DNA of 64,000 bases from Acidobacteriota bacterium (GTDB lineage: Bacteria; Acidobacteriota; Terriglobia; Acidiferrales; UBA7541): positions 1 to 64,000 of the forward strand of contig JABDFR010000005.1 of assembly GCA_013286465.1 (NCBI GenBank), read 5' to 3'. Every line of letters begins with the position of its first letter. Position 1 is the first letter of the stretch. Position numbers and translations under genes: made by a program. The notes below the pieces were generated by a model. The model was given only the letters and a program-made list of their open reading frames with translations, was not told the origin of the DNA and searched no databases. Positions 8,359-17,833 of the stretch are shown here, one piece after another.

Positions 8359-10227
8359 ATGCGCGAATTAATTCGGCCGAAGAGTGGGCCTGCCGGGATT
8401 TTATTTTCGGCGTTTTGGTTTTTTGGGATTTTGGGTTTGTGCTTGGGGCTGCCGGATTTCGTTCGGGGCGCGCTTGCGTCGGGGGCTTCTTCGCGGACGG
8501 TGCTTACGCGCGGGGAATTATTTTCGACGAAGGCGCGTGGGAAGCCGGTTGACGATATGGCTGGATTTGCGATTCCGGCCGGGGCTGCGGCGGCTAGCCA
8601 AACGTTTGAGGGGTCGCTTACTTTGAATGATGTGAAGGCGAGCGGAAACTTCAGTGGGCTTGCGGACGTTTTCAAATTGATTCCTGCGATTGATTCGCCT
8701 TGGAAGCATTTGGCGCCGTTTCATTTTGAGTTTGTGCAATCGGGGAGTTATTTGATTCCGGCGCAGCAGGGGCTCGGGTTTGTGGCTAGCAGCCCGACCT
8801 GGAACTACATACTGGGGCCTGGGCGAGTTTGGGATGAGAGGAGTGATGGCGGATATACGCGGGCGGCTTTTCCCTTTGCTTTGGTGCAGCGGAATCAGAA
8901 TTGCGTGCATAACGGGGAGATGACATTTCTTTTTCGAAATGGTGGGGCGCCGAATATTTCGAATGTCTATTACCAGATCACGCAGGAAACCTGCTATCCG
9001 ATGAAATTTAATTTGTGGGGGGTGGTTTCGGCGACTTATACGGCTGGAGTTGTCACGGGTGCGGCGCGGATTCGCGCGAATCATGAGGCGGAATTGGCGC
9101 TGCGCGCTCCTACGAAGCCTTTTTCGGATTTGGCCAAGGATTTTCCGCATGCGGGGATCGACGTCGCGGCGTTTGCCGCGGCTTATAAGCATCCCGAGAA
9201 TGTGACCACCTTTGGACTGATGATTCATGGGACGAATTACGTTTCGGGGTGCCCGACGCGGTCTGGGGAATATGCGTTTTGTAGCGAGATGCGGGTGCCT
9301 TCTTACTCGATTGCGAAGTCGGCGTTTGCGGGCGTGGCTTTGATGAGGTTGGGGCAGCTTTATGGGGCGGACGTTTATGGATCGAAGATTCGGGATTTCA
9401 TTCCGGCTTCAGTGATCCGCGGGAAGTGGGACGCTACTACTTTTGGGAATGCTTCTGACATGGCTACCGGGAATTTCAATCTTGGCGATTATGAGGCTGA
9501 TGAAGACAGCCCGGTGAATGACACATTTTTGATTGCTGAGGCTTATGCGCCGAAATTAGCGGATGCTTTTGGTTTCAAGGATCATTCGGTGGCGCCGGGG
9601 ACGAAGTGGGTTTATCAGAGTGCGGCTACATTTATTTTGACGCAGGCTATGGATGCTTACTACCGCGGGCGCGGCGGGCGGGGGGATATTTTTTCGATGC
9701 TGCGCGATGATGTTTATGTGCCGCTGCATTTGAATGAGGGTGGATTGACTACCATTCGGACGGATGACAGCGCAGCGGGGGCGCCAGCTGGTTATTACGG
9801 GCTTTTTTTCAATCAGGATGATATTGCGAAGATTGGGAATTTTTTGAATACGAGCGGTGGGGTGATTGACGGGAAGCAGGTGGTTGAGCCGGGGCGGCTT
9901 TCGGAGGCGCTGTTTCGTTCGGCGAATGTTGATTCGGCTGGAGTGGCGATTTTGGGGCGCAAGGATGCTTCGCTGGTGGGGGCGGCTGCTGTGGAGAATA
10001 CGCGGCGGTACAGTCATGGATTTTGGGGGCGGAAGATTACTCGGGCGGAATTTCCTGAGTATTCTTGCGATTATTGGACTTCATTTATGTCGGGATATGG
10101 CGGGAATATTGTGATGCTTTTGCCGGATGGGGCGACGTATTACATTTTCAGCGATGGGATGGAATTTCCGTGGCAGGCGCCGGTGCGGGAAATTAATGAA
10201 TTGGCGCCGATGTGCAATGCCAACTAA
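8359..10227 (+). CDS. Exported serine hydrolase of the beta-lactamase/6-aminohexanoate-dimer-hydrolase fold
   Basis: 622 aa. An N-terminal hydrophobic segment ([15 protein letters not shown]) acts as signal peptide or anchor. Next is a 240-residue region I do not recognise, containing several Cys ([15 protein letters not shown]). The catalytic domain has SIAK (SxxK, near residue 318) and a Tyr motif WVYQS, as in class C beta-lactamases, penicillin-binding proteins, esterases and NylB-type amide hydrolases. The C-terminal GYGGN may stand in for the KTG-like motif. A TATAAT box lies 25 nt upstream but lacks a convincing -35. The stop overlaps that of the convergent aldehyde dehydrogenase by 4 bp. 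Substrate unknown; the neighbourhood suggests an amide or peptide. Confidence 0.7.
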   Translation: MRELIRPKSGPAGILFSAFWFFGILGLCLGLPDFVRGALASGASSRTVLTRGELFSTKARGKPVDDMAGFAIPAGAAAASQTFEGSLTLNDVKASGNFSGLADVFKLIPAIDSPWKHLAPFHFEFVQSGSYLIPAQQGLGFVASSPTWNYILGPGRVWDERSDGGYTRAAFPFALVQRNQNCVHNGEMTFLFRNGGAPNISNVYYQITQETCYPMKFNLWGVVSATYTAGVVTGAARIRANHEAELALRAPTKPFSDLAKDFPHAGIDVAAFAAAYKHPENVTTFGLMIHGTNYVSGCPTRSGEYAFCSEMRVPSYSIAKSAFAGVALMRLGQLYGADVYGSKIRDFIPASVIRGKWDATTFGNASDMATGNFNLGDYEADEDSPVNDTFLIAEAYAPKLADAFGFKDHSVAPGTKWVYQSAATFILTQAMDAYYRGRGGRGDIFSMLRDDVYVPLHLNEGGLTTIRTDDSAAGAPAGYYGLFFNQDDIAKIGNFLNTSGGVIDGKQVVEPGRLSEALFRSANVDSAGVAILGRKDASLVGAAAVENTRRYSHGFWGRKITRAEFPEYSCDYWTSFMSGYGGNIVMLLPDGATYYIFSDGMEFPWQAPVREINELAPMCNAN

Positions 10228-11702
10228 AACTTGCGGGAATGCTCTTTGGCCCAGCGTTCTACTACTACTTTTTTGTCGGTGTAGAACTCTACCGAGTCGC
10301 GGCCTTGGCCGTGTAGATCGCCGAAGAAACTGTCCTTCCAGCCTGTGAATGGGAAGTACGCCATGGGGGCGGCTACGCCAATATTTATGCCTATATTTCC
10401 GGCTTGGGCTTCGTAGCGGAAGCGACGGGCGGCGGCGCCGCTGGAGGTGAAGAGCGAGGCTTGATTGCCGAACGGGCTGCTGTTGAGGATGGCTAGGGCT
10501 TCGTCCATGTCGCGGGCTGGAATCAGGCTTAGGACGGGGCCGAAAATTTCGGTGTGGGCTAGCTCGCTGGTTTGCGGCAGGCCTTCTAGGATTGTGGGGC
10601 GGATGAAATTACCTGATTCGCGATTGGTGATTTTGGCGTTGCGGCCGTCGACCAGGACTTTTGCGCCTTCTTTTGCGCCGCGGGCGATTAGATCTTCGAT
10701 TCTGGTTTTACTTTGCGGGGTGATTACCGGGCCCATCTGCACGTTTTGATCTTGGCCGTCTCCTACTCTTAGTTTGCTGGCGTTTTCGGCTATTGCGTCG
10801 CGGAAAGTTTTTTGGGCTTCGCCGATTGCTACTGCTACCGAGACGGCCAGGCACCTTTGGCCGGCGCATCCGAAGGCGCTGTCGCTGATGATTTGCGTGG
10901 CGGATTCCATGTCGGCGTCCGGGAGGATGAGAACTGGATTTTTTGCGCCGCCTTGGCATTGGGCGCGCTTGCCGTTGGCGCCGGCGCGGGCGTAGACATA
11001 TTTCGCGATTGGCGTGGAGCCTACGAAGCTGATGGCGCGAATTTTTGGGTGATCGAGTAACGCATCTACTACTGATTTGCCGCCGTTGACTAGGTTTAGG
11101 ACGCCTTTGGGAAAGCCGGCGCGCTGGAGTAGATCGAAGGCGTAGCGCATAGTGAGCGGGACGCGTTCGGATGGCTTCAGGATGAAAGTATTGCCGGTGG
11201 CTACGGCGTACGGAAGAAACCAGAACGGAATCATGCCGGGAAAATTGAATGGGGTGATTGCGGCTACTACGCCTAGCGGCTGGCGGATCATGGTTTCGTC
11301 GATGCCGCGGGCGACGTCTTCGAGATTGTAGCCTTGCATGAGGATGGGAATTCCGCAGGCTACTTCTACGTTTTCGATGGCGCGGCGCATTTCGCCTCTG
11401 GATTCGCCGAGGGTTTTTCCGTTTTCCTTTGTGATGATGCGGCAGATTTCGTCTAGATGGTCTTCTAGCAGCTGCTTTAATTTGAAGAGCGGTTGGATTC
11501 GCTCTTCCGGAGGGGTGCGGCGCCAATCGGGGAATGCAGAGGCTGCGGCTTCTACGGCTGAGGCTACATCCTGGGCGGTTGAGAGTGGGATTTCGGCTAG
11601 CGATTCCTGGGTGGCGGGATTGATTACTTTTTGCGATTCGGTGGCGGAACTTTTGGTCCACTGGCCGCCGATGTAATTTGAGATTGTTTCTGTGGCCGAC
11701 AT
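10224..11702 (-). CDS. mmsA: CoA-acylating (methyl)malonate-semialdehyde dehydrogenase
   Basis: 492 aa, the usual size for this ALDH subgroup. Motifs: PFNFPG at about 151, FVGST at about 227, and the catalytic Cys284 in [11 protein letters not shown]. The place of the ALDH general-base Glu reads QGGAKNP, as in MMSDHs, which lack that Glu and pass the acyl group to CoA. The family turns methylmalonate or malonate semialdehyde into propionyl- or acetyl-CoA, in valine, beta-alanine and inositol breakdown. Here it could oxidise the semialdehyde made by the class III aminotransferase 5 kb away. The start ATG has GGAG 6 nt upstream. Other semialdehyde substrates cannot be excluded. Confidence 0.85.
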   Translation of the reverse strand: MSATETISNYIGGQWTKSSATESQKVINPATQESLAEIPLSTAQDVASAVEAAASAFPDWRRTPPEERIQPLFKLKQLLEDHLDEICRIITKENGKTLGESRGEMRRAIENVEVACGIPILMQGYNLEDVARGIDETMIRQPLGVVAAITPFNFPGMIPFWFLPYAVATGNTFILKPSERVPLTMRYAFDLLQRAGFPKGVLNLVNGGKSVVDALLDHPKIRAISFVGSTPIAKYVYARAGANGKRAQCQGGAKNPVLILPDADMESATQIISDSAFGCAGQRCLAVSVAVAIGEAQKTFRDAIAENASKLRVGDGQDQNVQMGPVITPQSKTRIEDLIARGAKEGAKVLVDGRNAKITNRESGNFIRPTILEGLPQTSELAHTEIFGPVLSLIPARDMDEALAILNSSPFGNQASLFTSSGAAARRFRYEAQAGNIGINIGVAAPMAYFPFTGWKDSFFGDLHGQGRDSVEFYTDKKVVVERWAKEHSRKF

Positions 11703-11720
11703 GATGGCTCCAGATTATGA

Positions 11721-11738
11721 AAGCGCTCGATGGCGCTT
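11721..11738. promoter_or_regulatory. Inverted repeat just upstream of mmsA
   Basis: AAGCGC-TCGATG-GCGCTT, perfect 6-bp arms, 19 bp before the mmsA start codon. It could be an operator or a 5'-leader hairpin. It is not the motif shared by the receptor and aminotransferase promoters. Confidence 0.3.
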
Positions 11739-11778
11739 GCAGAGACTTCTTTATTTTCTCATGAAAACGACACGCTCA

Positions 11779-11810
11779 TAAGATGCTGGGCTGAAGCCCA
11801 CCGCTACGAA
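11779..11810 (+). repeat. Dispersed 32-bp palindromic repeat, copy 1
   Basis: Identical over 32 bp to 39826-39857. The core TGGGCT-GA-AGCCCA forms a hairpin, followed by CCGCTACGAA. It sits 15 bp beyond the stop of the TonB receptor gene, so it may act as a 3'-end or transcript-stability element. Confidence 0.8.
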
Positions 11811-11825
11811 GGCAACGCCGCGCGA

Positions 11826-14800
11826 TTAGAAAATTACCTTTAGGCCGAGCTGAATTTCTCGGGCCGCGAAGGCGGCGGGGGACTGGCCGAATTGCGGGCT
11901 GCCTAGATCGCCGATCGGGTTGTAGAGGTTGACGCGATTGAACAGGTTGAATGCTTCGAAACGGAATTGGAGTTTCAGCGATTCGTAGACGTTGATGTCT
12001 TTGAAGACGCCTAGATCGACCGACGCGTAGCCGGGGCCGCGGAAGGCGTTGCGGCTGAGAGTGCCGTCTTGCGCCACCGGGACGCACGGAGTTCCGTCGA
12101 AAAATGGAACGATTCCGCCGGGACAGAAAACACTGATCGCCGGCGATGAAAGCGAAATGGCGGTGCGGACTTGCGACGGGCTGCCGAAAACGCCGGCGAC
12201 GAATTGCTGATTGTTGAAGCCGGAGGTTTTTAGATTTGCCGGAGCGTTGGGGCGATCGTATTGCAGGCCGTCCATGTTGAAATCGCAGCCTTGGAACCAG
12301 GCCAGGCCGCAGTTCACGTCGAAGGGGCGGCCGGATTGCAGGGCTAGCAGCGGATTCACTTTCCATCCGCCGAAAACTTGCTTCATTACACCTTCTTTTG
12401 GTCCCGGAACATCCCAGACGCCGGAGAGAGTGAAGCGGTTGCGGACATCGAATTCTGACGGGCCGCGATCGAGTTTCGGCTTGCTGATGTCCGCGACGCC
12501 GGTATAGAGCGCGGCGTAGGCGTTTACGTTGAAATAGTCGCCCAGATTTCCTTCGGTTACGTTGTCGAGAACTTTTCCGTAGGTGTAGTTGATGGTCCAC
12601 ATGAAACCGTGGCTGTAATTTTTGCGGAGTTGCACGTTCATGCCGTGATAGATGGAGTTGCCTTCGTTGGAAGTGTAGTACTCGTTGTTCCAGCCGGGAT
12701 TGAGGCGATTGATGGTGAAATCGCAATTGGTGGCGGGATTCTCGCAAACGTCGCCATCGAAGCGATTGTAATCTTCGCGGGTGTAATTGCCGACGCCGTG
12801 AGTGCCGACGTAATTGATGGTGAAGCCGTAGTCGCGGAAGAATTGATGTTGAATGCCGAAGAACCATTGTTCGGCGTAGGCGGATTTTAATTTTGGATCA
12901 GTGCCGTAGAGATTGATGTTGAGGCCTTGAATGCCGCCGTTGGCGAGGGCGGGTCCTTGGAAATCGGGGCTGGGTTGGAATGGGAATGTGTAATTGATGT
13001 TGGTGCCGAAGCCGAAGACGGGATCTTCGACGGCTCTGGCGGAATTGGGGGGATCGAAACGCGAGCCGTTGGACCAGAGATTGGAGAACGGCTCGTTGTA
13101 GGCGATGCCGAAACCGGCGCGAATGGCGGAAGTGCCGTGGCCGAAGGGATCCCACGCTATGCCGACGCGCGGGGCGAAATCATGCTTGTTTGTACTCCAG
13201 AGCTGACTGACTCGGCCGACCGTTGCGGTGGTCATCGCGGCGGGGAGACTGTCTCCTTGACCGAGGATGATGTTGTTTTGCAGGCCATTGACTTCGCTGG
13301 GTGTGCCGAAAATGCTGTAGCGGAGGCCTAGATTCACCGTTAGGCGCGAGGTGATTTTCCAGTCGTCTTGAACGAAGGCGGCCCATTGCGTCCAACGGAA
13401 ATGGCGCGGGGAATCGGTGAAATCGCCGAACGTTGGGCCGGGCTCGCGGCTTACGGTGGCGGAAATTAGATAAGGATCGTCGTTGGCGAAATTAAATTTG
13501 CTGTTGAATTCGTAGAAGGGATTGGCGAGCAGGCCGTAGTCGCTATTTTCCTGGACGCGGCGGACTTCGAAACCGAATTTGAGGCTGTGGCGGCCGGCGA
13601 TGTGGGTGAGGATGTCGTTGGCGGCGAAGGTGTTGAAAACGAAATGGCGGGGCTGAAAAACTTCGCCGCCGATGTTCACTGGGCCATCGTCGAAGAAGAG
13701 AGTGCCGAAATCTTCGGGAGAGAGGCCGTCGGCTTTGAGGGTTTGTGCGGTAATGGTGTTGGGATTCATGCCGAAGCCGAGGTTGCTGTTGTTTCTGGAA
13801 TAGGCGAAACGGAGATCGTTGAGAGTGGTGGAGGAAAATTCGTGGGTGTAGCCGAGGCTGAGGTCGGCGAAGAAGCCGGTTTGCGGAGAGGTGAAGCCGC
13901 GGATGTTGCCGCCGGATAGTTCTTCGCGACCGACGTCGCCGGAAGCGTACGTGGCGATCCAGCGGCCGTAAAGTTGATCGCGGGAAGTTAGATGGTGGTC
14001 GATGCGAATGCTGTATTGGTCGGCGTTATTGGGTTCGAGTTGCGAGGCGGCGGCGGTGCATTGATCGGGGACATTGGGATCGGGAGGGCCGACGGCGAGC
14101 GGACCGTCTGCGACGGGAAGCACGCTGCCGGTGGAGATTTCGGTGCCGGGCAAGCACGGTGGGGCGGGGAAATCTTTATAGAATTGCGCGGCAAAATTAT
14201 TGGGAAAATTGGTGATTACGAAATTGCGGAATTCCGGGGTTTCGGTGGTGAAAAGCGCGGGGGCGCCGTCTTTCAGGCGCGAGCCTTCGTAGTTTAGGAA
14301 GAAGAAAGTCTTGTCCTTGAAAATTGGGCCGCCGAGGGAAGCGCCGAATTGATTTTGCTGCAGCGGGGTTTTGCTTACGAAATCGAAAAAGTTGCGGGCG
14401 TTGAGCGCGGTGTTTCTGCCGGTGTAGAAAGCGTCGCCGTGAAATTTGTTGGTGCCGGACTTGGTGATGACGTTGACGATGGCGCCGTCATTGCGGCCGT
14501 ATTCGGCGGAAAAATTCAGGGTTTGGACTTGGACTTCCTGGATGGCGTCGAGAGAGGGGAAGATCAGCGGCGTGCCGCCGAGCCATTCGTTGTTGTTGGA
14601 GTTGCCATCGAGAATGAAATTATTGCCGCGGGGGGTGGAGCCGTTGGCGATGAAGCCGTCGTCGAAAGTGGTGGAGCTGGTGGGCGAGGAGACGTTGGAG
14701 ACGACCGGGGCGTTGGTGGCGGTTACGCCGGGCTCGAGGGTAATGAGCTGATAGACGTCGCGGCCGTTGAGGGGAAGATCGGTGACTTCGCGGGTGGTGA

Positions 14801-15221
14801 GAGTGTTTGCCAGGCGTCCTTCTTCGGTTTGAACGAGCGGGGCGTTGGTGGTTACTTCGATGGTTTCGGTGACGCTGCCGATTTGCAGGACTACGGTGAG
14901 GCTGTTGACGACATTGACGCTGACGACGAGATTGTCGCTGACCAGCGATTTGAATCCTTTTGCGTTGACGTTCATGCGATAGGTGCCGGGGGCTAGATGC
15001 GGGAGGCGGGCGTAGCCGATGTTGTCGGTGACTTCTTCGGCTTCGGTGCCGGTGCCTAGATCGGTGAGTTTCACCGTCGCACTGGGAACGGCGGCGCCTG
15101 AGGAATCCTTCACTGTGACGGCGATCGTGCCTTCGGTGAGCTGAGCGGATAGGGCGGCGCTTAGGCCGAGCAGCAGGCACATGCTCAAAACGAGCTTGAT
15201 GATCAGGTTGCGGTAGGACAT
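11826..15221 (-). CDS. TonB-dependent outer-membrane receptor, Oar-like, with carboxypeptidase-regulatory-like domain
   Basis: 1131 aa from the ATG that follows GGGAGG by 6 nt; the ORF-track start lies 21 codons upstream. Order: signal peptide (KLVLSMCLLLGLSAALSAQ), an Ig-like carboxypeptidase-regulatory domain (about 28-110, GTIAVTVKDSSGAAVPSATV), a plug (LPLNGRDVYQL, NVITKSGTNKFHG), then a large beta-barrel ending in the aromatic residue of GLKVIF. Such receptors import large substrates through the outer membrane using TonB energy. This architecture is expanded in acidobacteria. Its promoter shares a 14/15 motif with that of the aminotransferase beyond the regulator gene, so the receptor probably belongs to the same catabolic locus. 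Confidence 0.92.
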   Translation of the reverse strand: MSYRNLIIKLVLSMCLLLGLSAALSAQLTEGTIAVTVKDSSGAAVPSATVKLTDLGTGTEAEEVTDNIGYARLPHLAPGTYRMNVNAKGFKSLVSDNLVVSVNVVNSLTVVLQIGSVTETIEVTTNAPLVQTEEGRLANTLTTREVTDLPLNGRDVYQLITLEPGVTATNAPVVSNVSSPTSSTTFDDGFIANGSTPRGNNFILDGNSNNNEWLGGTPLIFPSLDAIQEVQVQTLNFSAEYGRNDGAIVNVITKSGTNKFHGDAFYTGRNTALNARNFFDFVSKTPLQQNQFGASLGGPIFKDKTFFFLNYEGSRLKDGAPALFTTETPEFRNFVITNFPNNFAAQFYKDFPAPPCLPGTEISTGSVLPVADGPLAVGPPDPNVPDQCTAAASQLEPNNADQYSIRIDHHLTSRDQLYGRWIATYASGDVGREELSGGNIRGFTSPQTGFFADLSLGYTHEFSSTTLNDLRFAYSRNNSNLGFGMNPNTITAQTLKADGLSPEDFGTLFFDDGPVNIGGEVFQPRHFVFNTFAANDILTHIAGRHSLKFGFEVRRVQENSDYGLLANPFYEFNSKFNFANDDPYLISATVSREPGPTFGDFTDSPRHFRWTQWAAFVQDDWKITSRLTVNLGLRYSIFGTPSEVNGLQNNIILGQGDSLPAAMTTATVGRVSQLWSTNKHDFAPRVGIAWDPFGHGTSAIRAGFGIAYNEPFSNLWSNGSRFDPPNSARAVEDPVFGFGTNINYTFPFQPSPDFQGPALANGGIQGLNINLYGTDPKLKSAYAEQWFFGIQHQFFRDYGFTINYVGTHGVGNYTREDYNRFDGDVCENPATNCDFTINRLNPGWNNEYYTSNEGNSIYHGMNVQLRKNYSHGFMWTINYTYGKVLDNVTEGNLGDYFNVNAYAALYTGVADISKPKLDRGPSEFDVRNRFTLSGVWDVPGPKEGVMKQVFGGWKVNPLLALQSGRPFDVNCGLAWFQGCDFNMDGLQYDRPNAPANLKTSGFNNQQFVAGVFGSPSQVRTAISLSSPAISVFCPGGIVPFFDGTPCVPVAQDGTLSRNAFRGPGYASVDLGVFKDINVYESLKLQFRFEAFNLFNRVNLYNPIGDLGSPQFGQSPAAFAAREIQLGLKVIF

Positions 15222-15304
15222 GAGGGCCTCCCTCACACTGTGCGATGAGATTGTCTGCGCGTGCTCAATCGAATCAGGGATCAAGGTGCTCCAGGTTTTT
15301 TCAA

Positions 15305-15333
15305 TGTCTACAGAAAGAATGTAAGGTTGTCAA
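15305..15333 (-). promoter_or_regulatory. Promoter/operator of the TonB receptor
   Basis: On the minus strand, TTGACA, 17 nt, then TAGACA, about 84 bp before the start codon. The sequence TTGACAACCTTACAT covering the -35 and the start of the spacer recurs (14/15) at the same place in the aminotransferase promoter. It is a likely site for the cupin regulator encoded between the two. Confidence 0.7.
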
Positions 15334-15373
15334 GCGGAATGATAACTGGCGGGCGATGAGGGTGGCGGAAACG

Positions 15374-16327
15374 TCAGAAAGTGGGAGGGGTGTTGACCCA
15401 GAGCAGGACGGTTTCGCGATCGCCGGAATTGAACCAGCGATGGCCGCGGGTGCTTTCGAACCAGAAGCTTTCGCCTTCGTGGAGGACGTGGCATTCGAGT
15501 TCGTCGAGCCAGATTTCGAGGGTGCCGTTGAGCATGTAGATGAATTCTTCGCCGTTGTGGGAATAGGCACCGTCGCTGCCGGAGCCTGGGGGCACGCGAA
15601 ACAGCATGGATTGGAGCATTTTTGTGCCGGTGGAGAGGAGTTCCATGGCGACGCCGGATTCGGTGCGTAGGAGCGGACGCATGGACGGCTTCATGATGGC
15701 GCTGGGCTTGTGAGGGAGATCGTAGAATTCGAGGACGGTGGTGTTGTAGACGTTGGCGAGGCGTTGCAGCGTGGCGACCGAGGGATTTGCTTGCGATAAC
15801 TCGATGGCGCTGAGGAATCCGCCGGAGATTTTGGCGCGGCGGGCGACTTCGGCTACGCCCAGACCGGAGCGCTTGCGAAGGGTGCGAAGTTTTTCGCCGA
15901 TGCTGGGCGTTTTCCCGGTGCGCGTCGGCGCTTTGCGGGAACGCGTTTCGTCGAGAACGCGCTTGATGCCGGGAACGCGCAATTGTTTTACGTCGCGCAG
16001 ATATTTAATGCGCTTCAGCAGCTCGAGAACTTCCGGACTGTAGAGGCGGAATCTTCCCTGGCTGCGGACCGGGGCGACCAGGCCTACGTTTTCCCATTGG
16101 CGCAATGTGGAAGGACTTATGCCGAGAATACGAGCGGTCTGTCCGACGGTGAGGAAGCCGGCGATCGAATTTCTGTTTTTGGAGCGGTTGGAATTGGAGG
16201 CGCGAACGCGCTTACGGCGTCCGGATGGAGTTTTTTTTTGCATGTGGCAGCGGGCGATGCTCTTTTCAATTTGCTCGTGAACGCCGCTGAGTTTGCGTGC
16301 GATCCGGCGCGAATCAATGGGTAACAT
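15374..16327 (-). CDS. Triple-domain transcriptional regulator: MerR HTH, XRE HTH and cupin
   Basis: Numbering is from the 325-aa ORF-track protein (TTG at 16351). A basic leader of about 60 residues comes first. A MerR-type winged HTH follows at 67-135 (FLTVGQTARILGISPSTLRQWE, then RFRLYSPEV), next an XRE/lambda-type HTH at 150-205 (IGEKLRTLRKRSGL, ISGGFLSAIE), and a cupin_2 sensor domain at about 245-320 (GEEFIYMLNGTLEIW). XRE-cupin regulators usually sense small ligands and control amino-acid, polyamine or sugar catabolism; an added MerR domain is unusual. The start is uncertain: TTG 16351 overlaps the opposing promoter -35, and ATG 16327 (used here) and ATG 16243 also lack ribosome sites. 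It sits between the TonB receptor and the divergent aminotransferase. Confidence 0.85.
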   Translation of the reverse strand: MLPIDSRRIARKLSGVHEQIEKSIARCHMQKKTPSGRRKRVRASNSNRSKNRNSIAGFLTVGQTARILGISPSTLRQWENVGLVAPVRSQGRFRLYSPEVLELLKRIKYLRDVKQLRVPGIKRVLDETRSRKAPTRTGKTPSIGEKLRTLRKRSGLGVAEVARRAKISGGFLSAIELSQANPSVATLQRLANVYNTTVLEFYDLPHKPSAIMKPSMRPLLRTESGVAMELLSTGTKMLQSMLFRVPPGSGSDGAYSHNGEEFIYMLNGTLEIWLDELECHVLHEGESFWFESTRGHRWFNSGDRETVLLWVNTPPTF

Positions 16328-16344
16328 ACGATAAATTAGGTTGA

Positions 16345-16373
16345 TTGACAACCTTGCATGTCATTGGTAGAGT
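16345..16373 (+). promoter_or_regulatory. Promoter/operator of the aminotransferase operon
   Basis: TTGACA, 17 nt, TAGAGT, about 70 bp before the start codon. TTGACAACCTTGCAT matches the receptor promoter at 14 of 15 bases with identical spacing. The -35 also overlaps an inverted repeat (AGGTTG-N5-CAACCT, 16338-16354), a plausible operator. Confidence 0.72.
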
Positions 16374-16442
16374 GCGCGAACGGCTAGGATTGTGCGCTTT
16401 GCTTCGCGCTGCTTTTCGGATTTCAGATTTTTCGGAGTTTTT

Positions 16443-17801
16443 ATGACAGTACCAACGATTGGAAAATTGTCTCCTGCGCAGGTGAAGGAATACACCACTC
16501 AGTTTACTTATGGGACTTGGCGGCGGCAGAAGGGTTGGTCGCCGCTGCAGGTGGTGGCTGCGGAGGGGTGCTTTTTCACGGATGTAAGCGGGAAGAAGTA
16601 TTTGGATTTTTCCGCGCAGTTGATGTGCGTGAATTTGGGGCATAAGAATCGCGCGGTGATTGAGGCGATTCAGCAGCAGGCTGAGAAATTGGCTTTTATT
16701 GGACCGGGGTATGCGACGGAAGTGCGGGCGGAATTGGCGCAATTGCTGACCGAAGTTTTGCCGCGTGGGTTGGCGAAATATTTTTTTACTACTTCCGGAA
16801 CCGAGGCGAATGAGGCGGCTTTCAAGATTGCGCGGATGTATACGGGGAAGACGAAGATAATTTCGCGGTACCGGTCGTATCACGGTTCGACGATGGGCTC
16901 GATTGCGGCTACCGGGGACCCGCGGCGTTGGGCGATGGAGCCTAGCGGAAAAATACCGGGGGTGATTTTTGCGCCGGAGGTGAATTGCTACAAATGTCCG
17001 ATTGGCCACACGTATCCCGGATGTGGGATTGCGTGCGCGGAATATGTGGAGCACATGATCGCGAACGAGAGCGACGTGGCGGCGGTGATTGTGGAGCCGG
17101 TGGTGGGGACGAATGGCGTGTTGGTGCCGCCGAAGGAATATATGCCGCGATTGCGGCAGATTTGCGACGCACATGGGGTGCTTTTGATAGCGGATGAAGT
17201 GATGACCGGGTGGTGCCGTACGGGAAAATGGTTTGCGATGGATCATTGGAACGTGGCGCCGGACATTCTTACTACGGCGAAGGGAATTACGAACGCGGCG
17301 ATTCCTTTGGGGCTTTGCGCAACGACCGAAAAGATTGCAGCGTATTTCGACGATCATTTCTTTTCGCATGGACATACCTATGAAGCGCATCCGATCACGC
17401 TCGCTCCGGGAATCGCGGCGATTCAGGAGATGAAGCGGTTGAAGCTGGCTGAGCGGGCTACCGAGATGGGCGCTTATCTTGGCGACAAATTGCGCGGGCT
17501 GATGCCGCGGCACCGCTCGATCGGCGAAGTGCGCGGGCTGGGATTATTTTGGGGCGTGGAGCTGGTGAAGAATCAGAAAAAGAAAAATCCTTTCAATACC
17601 GGCGAGGACAAAATTGCCGGCAAGCCGCTGATGGTGGATCGCGTGGCGGCGAAGATGATGGCGGCGGGAGTTTTTATTCAGGCTTGGATGAGCCATTTTG
17701 TGATCGCGCCTCCTTTGATTATTACGAAAGAGGAGATCGATCGCGGGGTGACGGCGCTGGATGAGGCGTTGGGGCTTGCCGATGCCGAGGTGGAGGCGTA
17801 G
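16443..17801 (+). CDS. Class III (omega/beta-amino acid type) PLP aminotransferase
   Basis: 452 aa from the ATG with GGAG 7 nt upstream; the ORF-track start 17 codons earlier has no ribosome site. PLP contacts visible: TTSGTEANE, the Asp of LLIADEVMTGW, and the Schiff-base Lys of TTAKGITNAA (about residue 280). A Cys-rich insert (NCYKCPIGHTYPGCGIAC) is typical of a subgroup near taurine-pyruvate and beta-alanine transaminases. The family moves a terminal amino group from an omega- or beta-amino acid to pyruvate or 2-oxoglutarate, giving a semialdehyde. It heads a + strand run with the amidohydrolases and the NylC-type hydrolase and has a promoter matching that of the receptor. The exact amino donor is not decidable here. 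Confidence 0.88.
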   Translation: MTVPTIGKLSPAQVKEYTTQFTYGTWRRQKGWSPLQVVAAEGCFFTDVSGKKYLDFSAQLMCVNLGHKNRAVIEAIQQQAEKLAFIGPGYATEVRAELAQLLTEVLPRGLAKYFFTTSGTEANEAAFKIARMYTGKTKIISRYRSYHGSTMGSIAATGDPRRWAMEPSGKIPGVIFAPEVNCYKCPIGHTYPGCGIACAEYVEHMIANESDVAAVIVEPVVGTNGVLVPPKEYMPRLRQICDAHGVLLIADEVMTGWCRTGKWFAMDHWNVAPDILTTAKGITNAAIPLGLCATTEKIAAYFDDHFFSHGHTYEAHPITLAPGIAAIQEMKRLKLAERATEMGAYLGDKLRGLMPRHRSIGEVRGLGLFWGVELVKNQKKKNPFNTGEDKIAGKPLMVDRVAAKMMAAGVFIQAWMSHFVIAPPLIITKEEIDRGVTALDEALGLADAEVEA

Positions 17802-17833
17802 ATCGCGGTTCGCGATTTTCCGGAGGTGGTGCA

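Noticed and set aside
14349-14996. 215-aa + strand ORF opposite the TonB receptor
   Set aside because: Gly/Val/Asp-rich antisense reading of a receptor with strong motifs.
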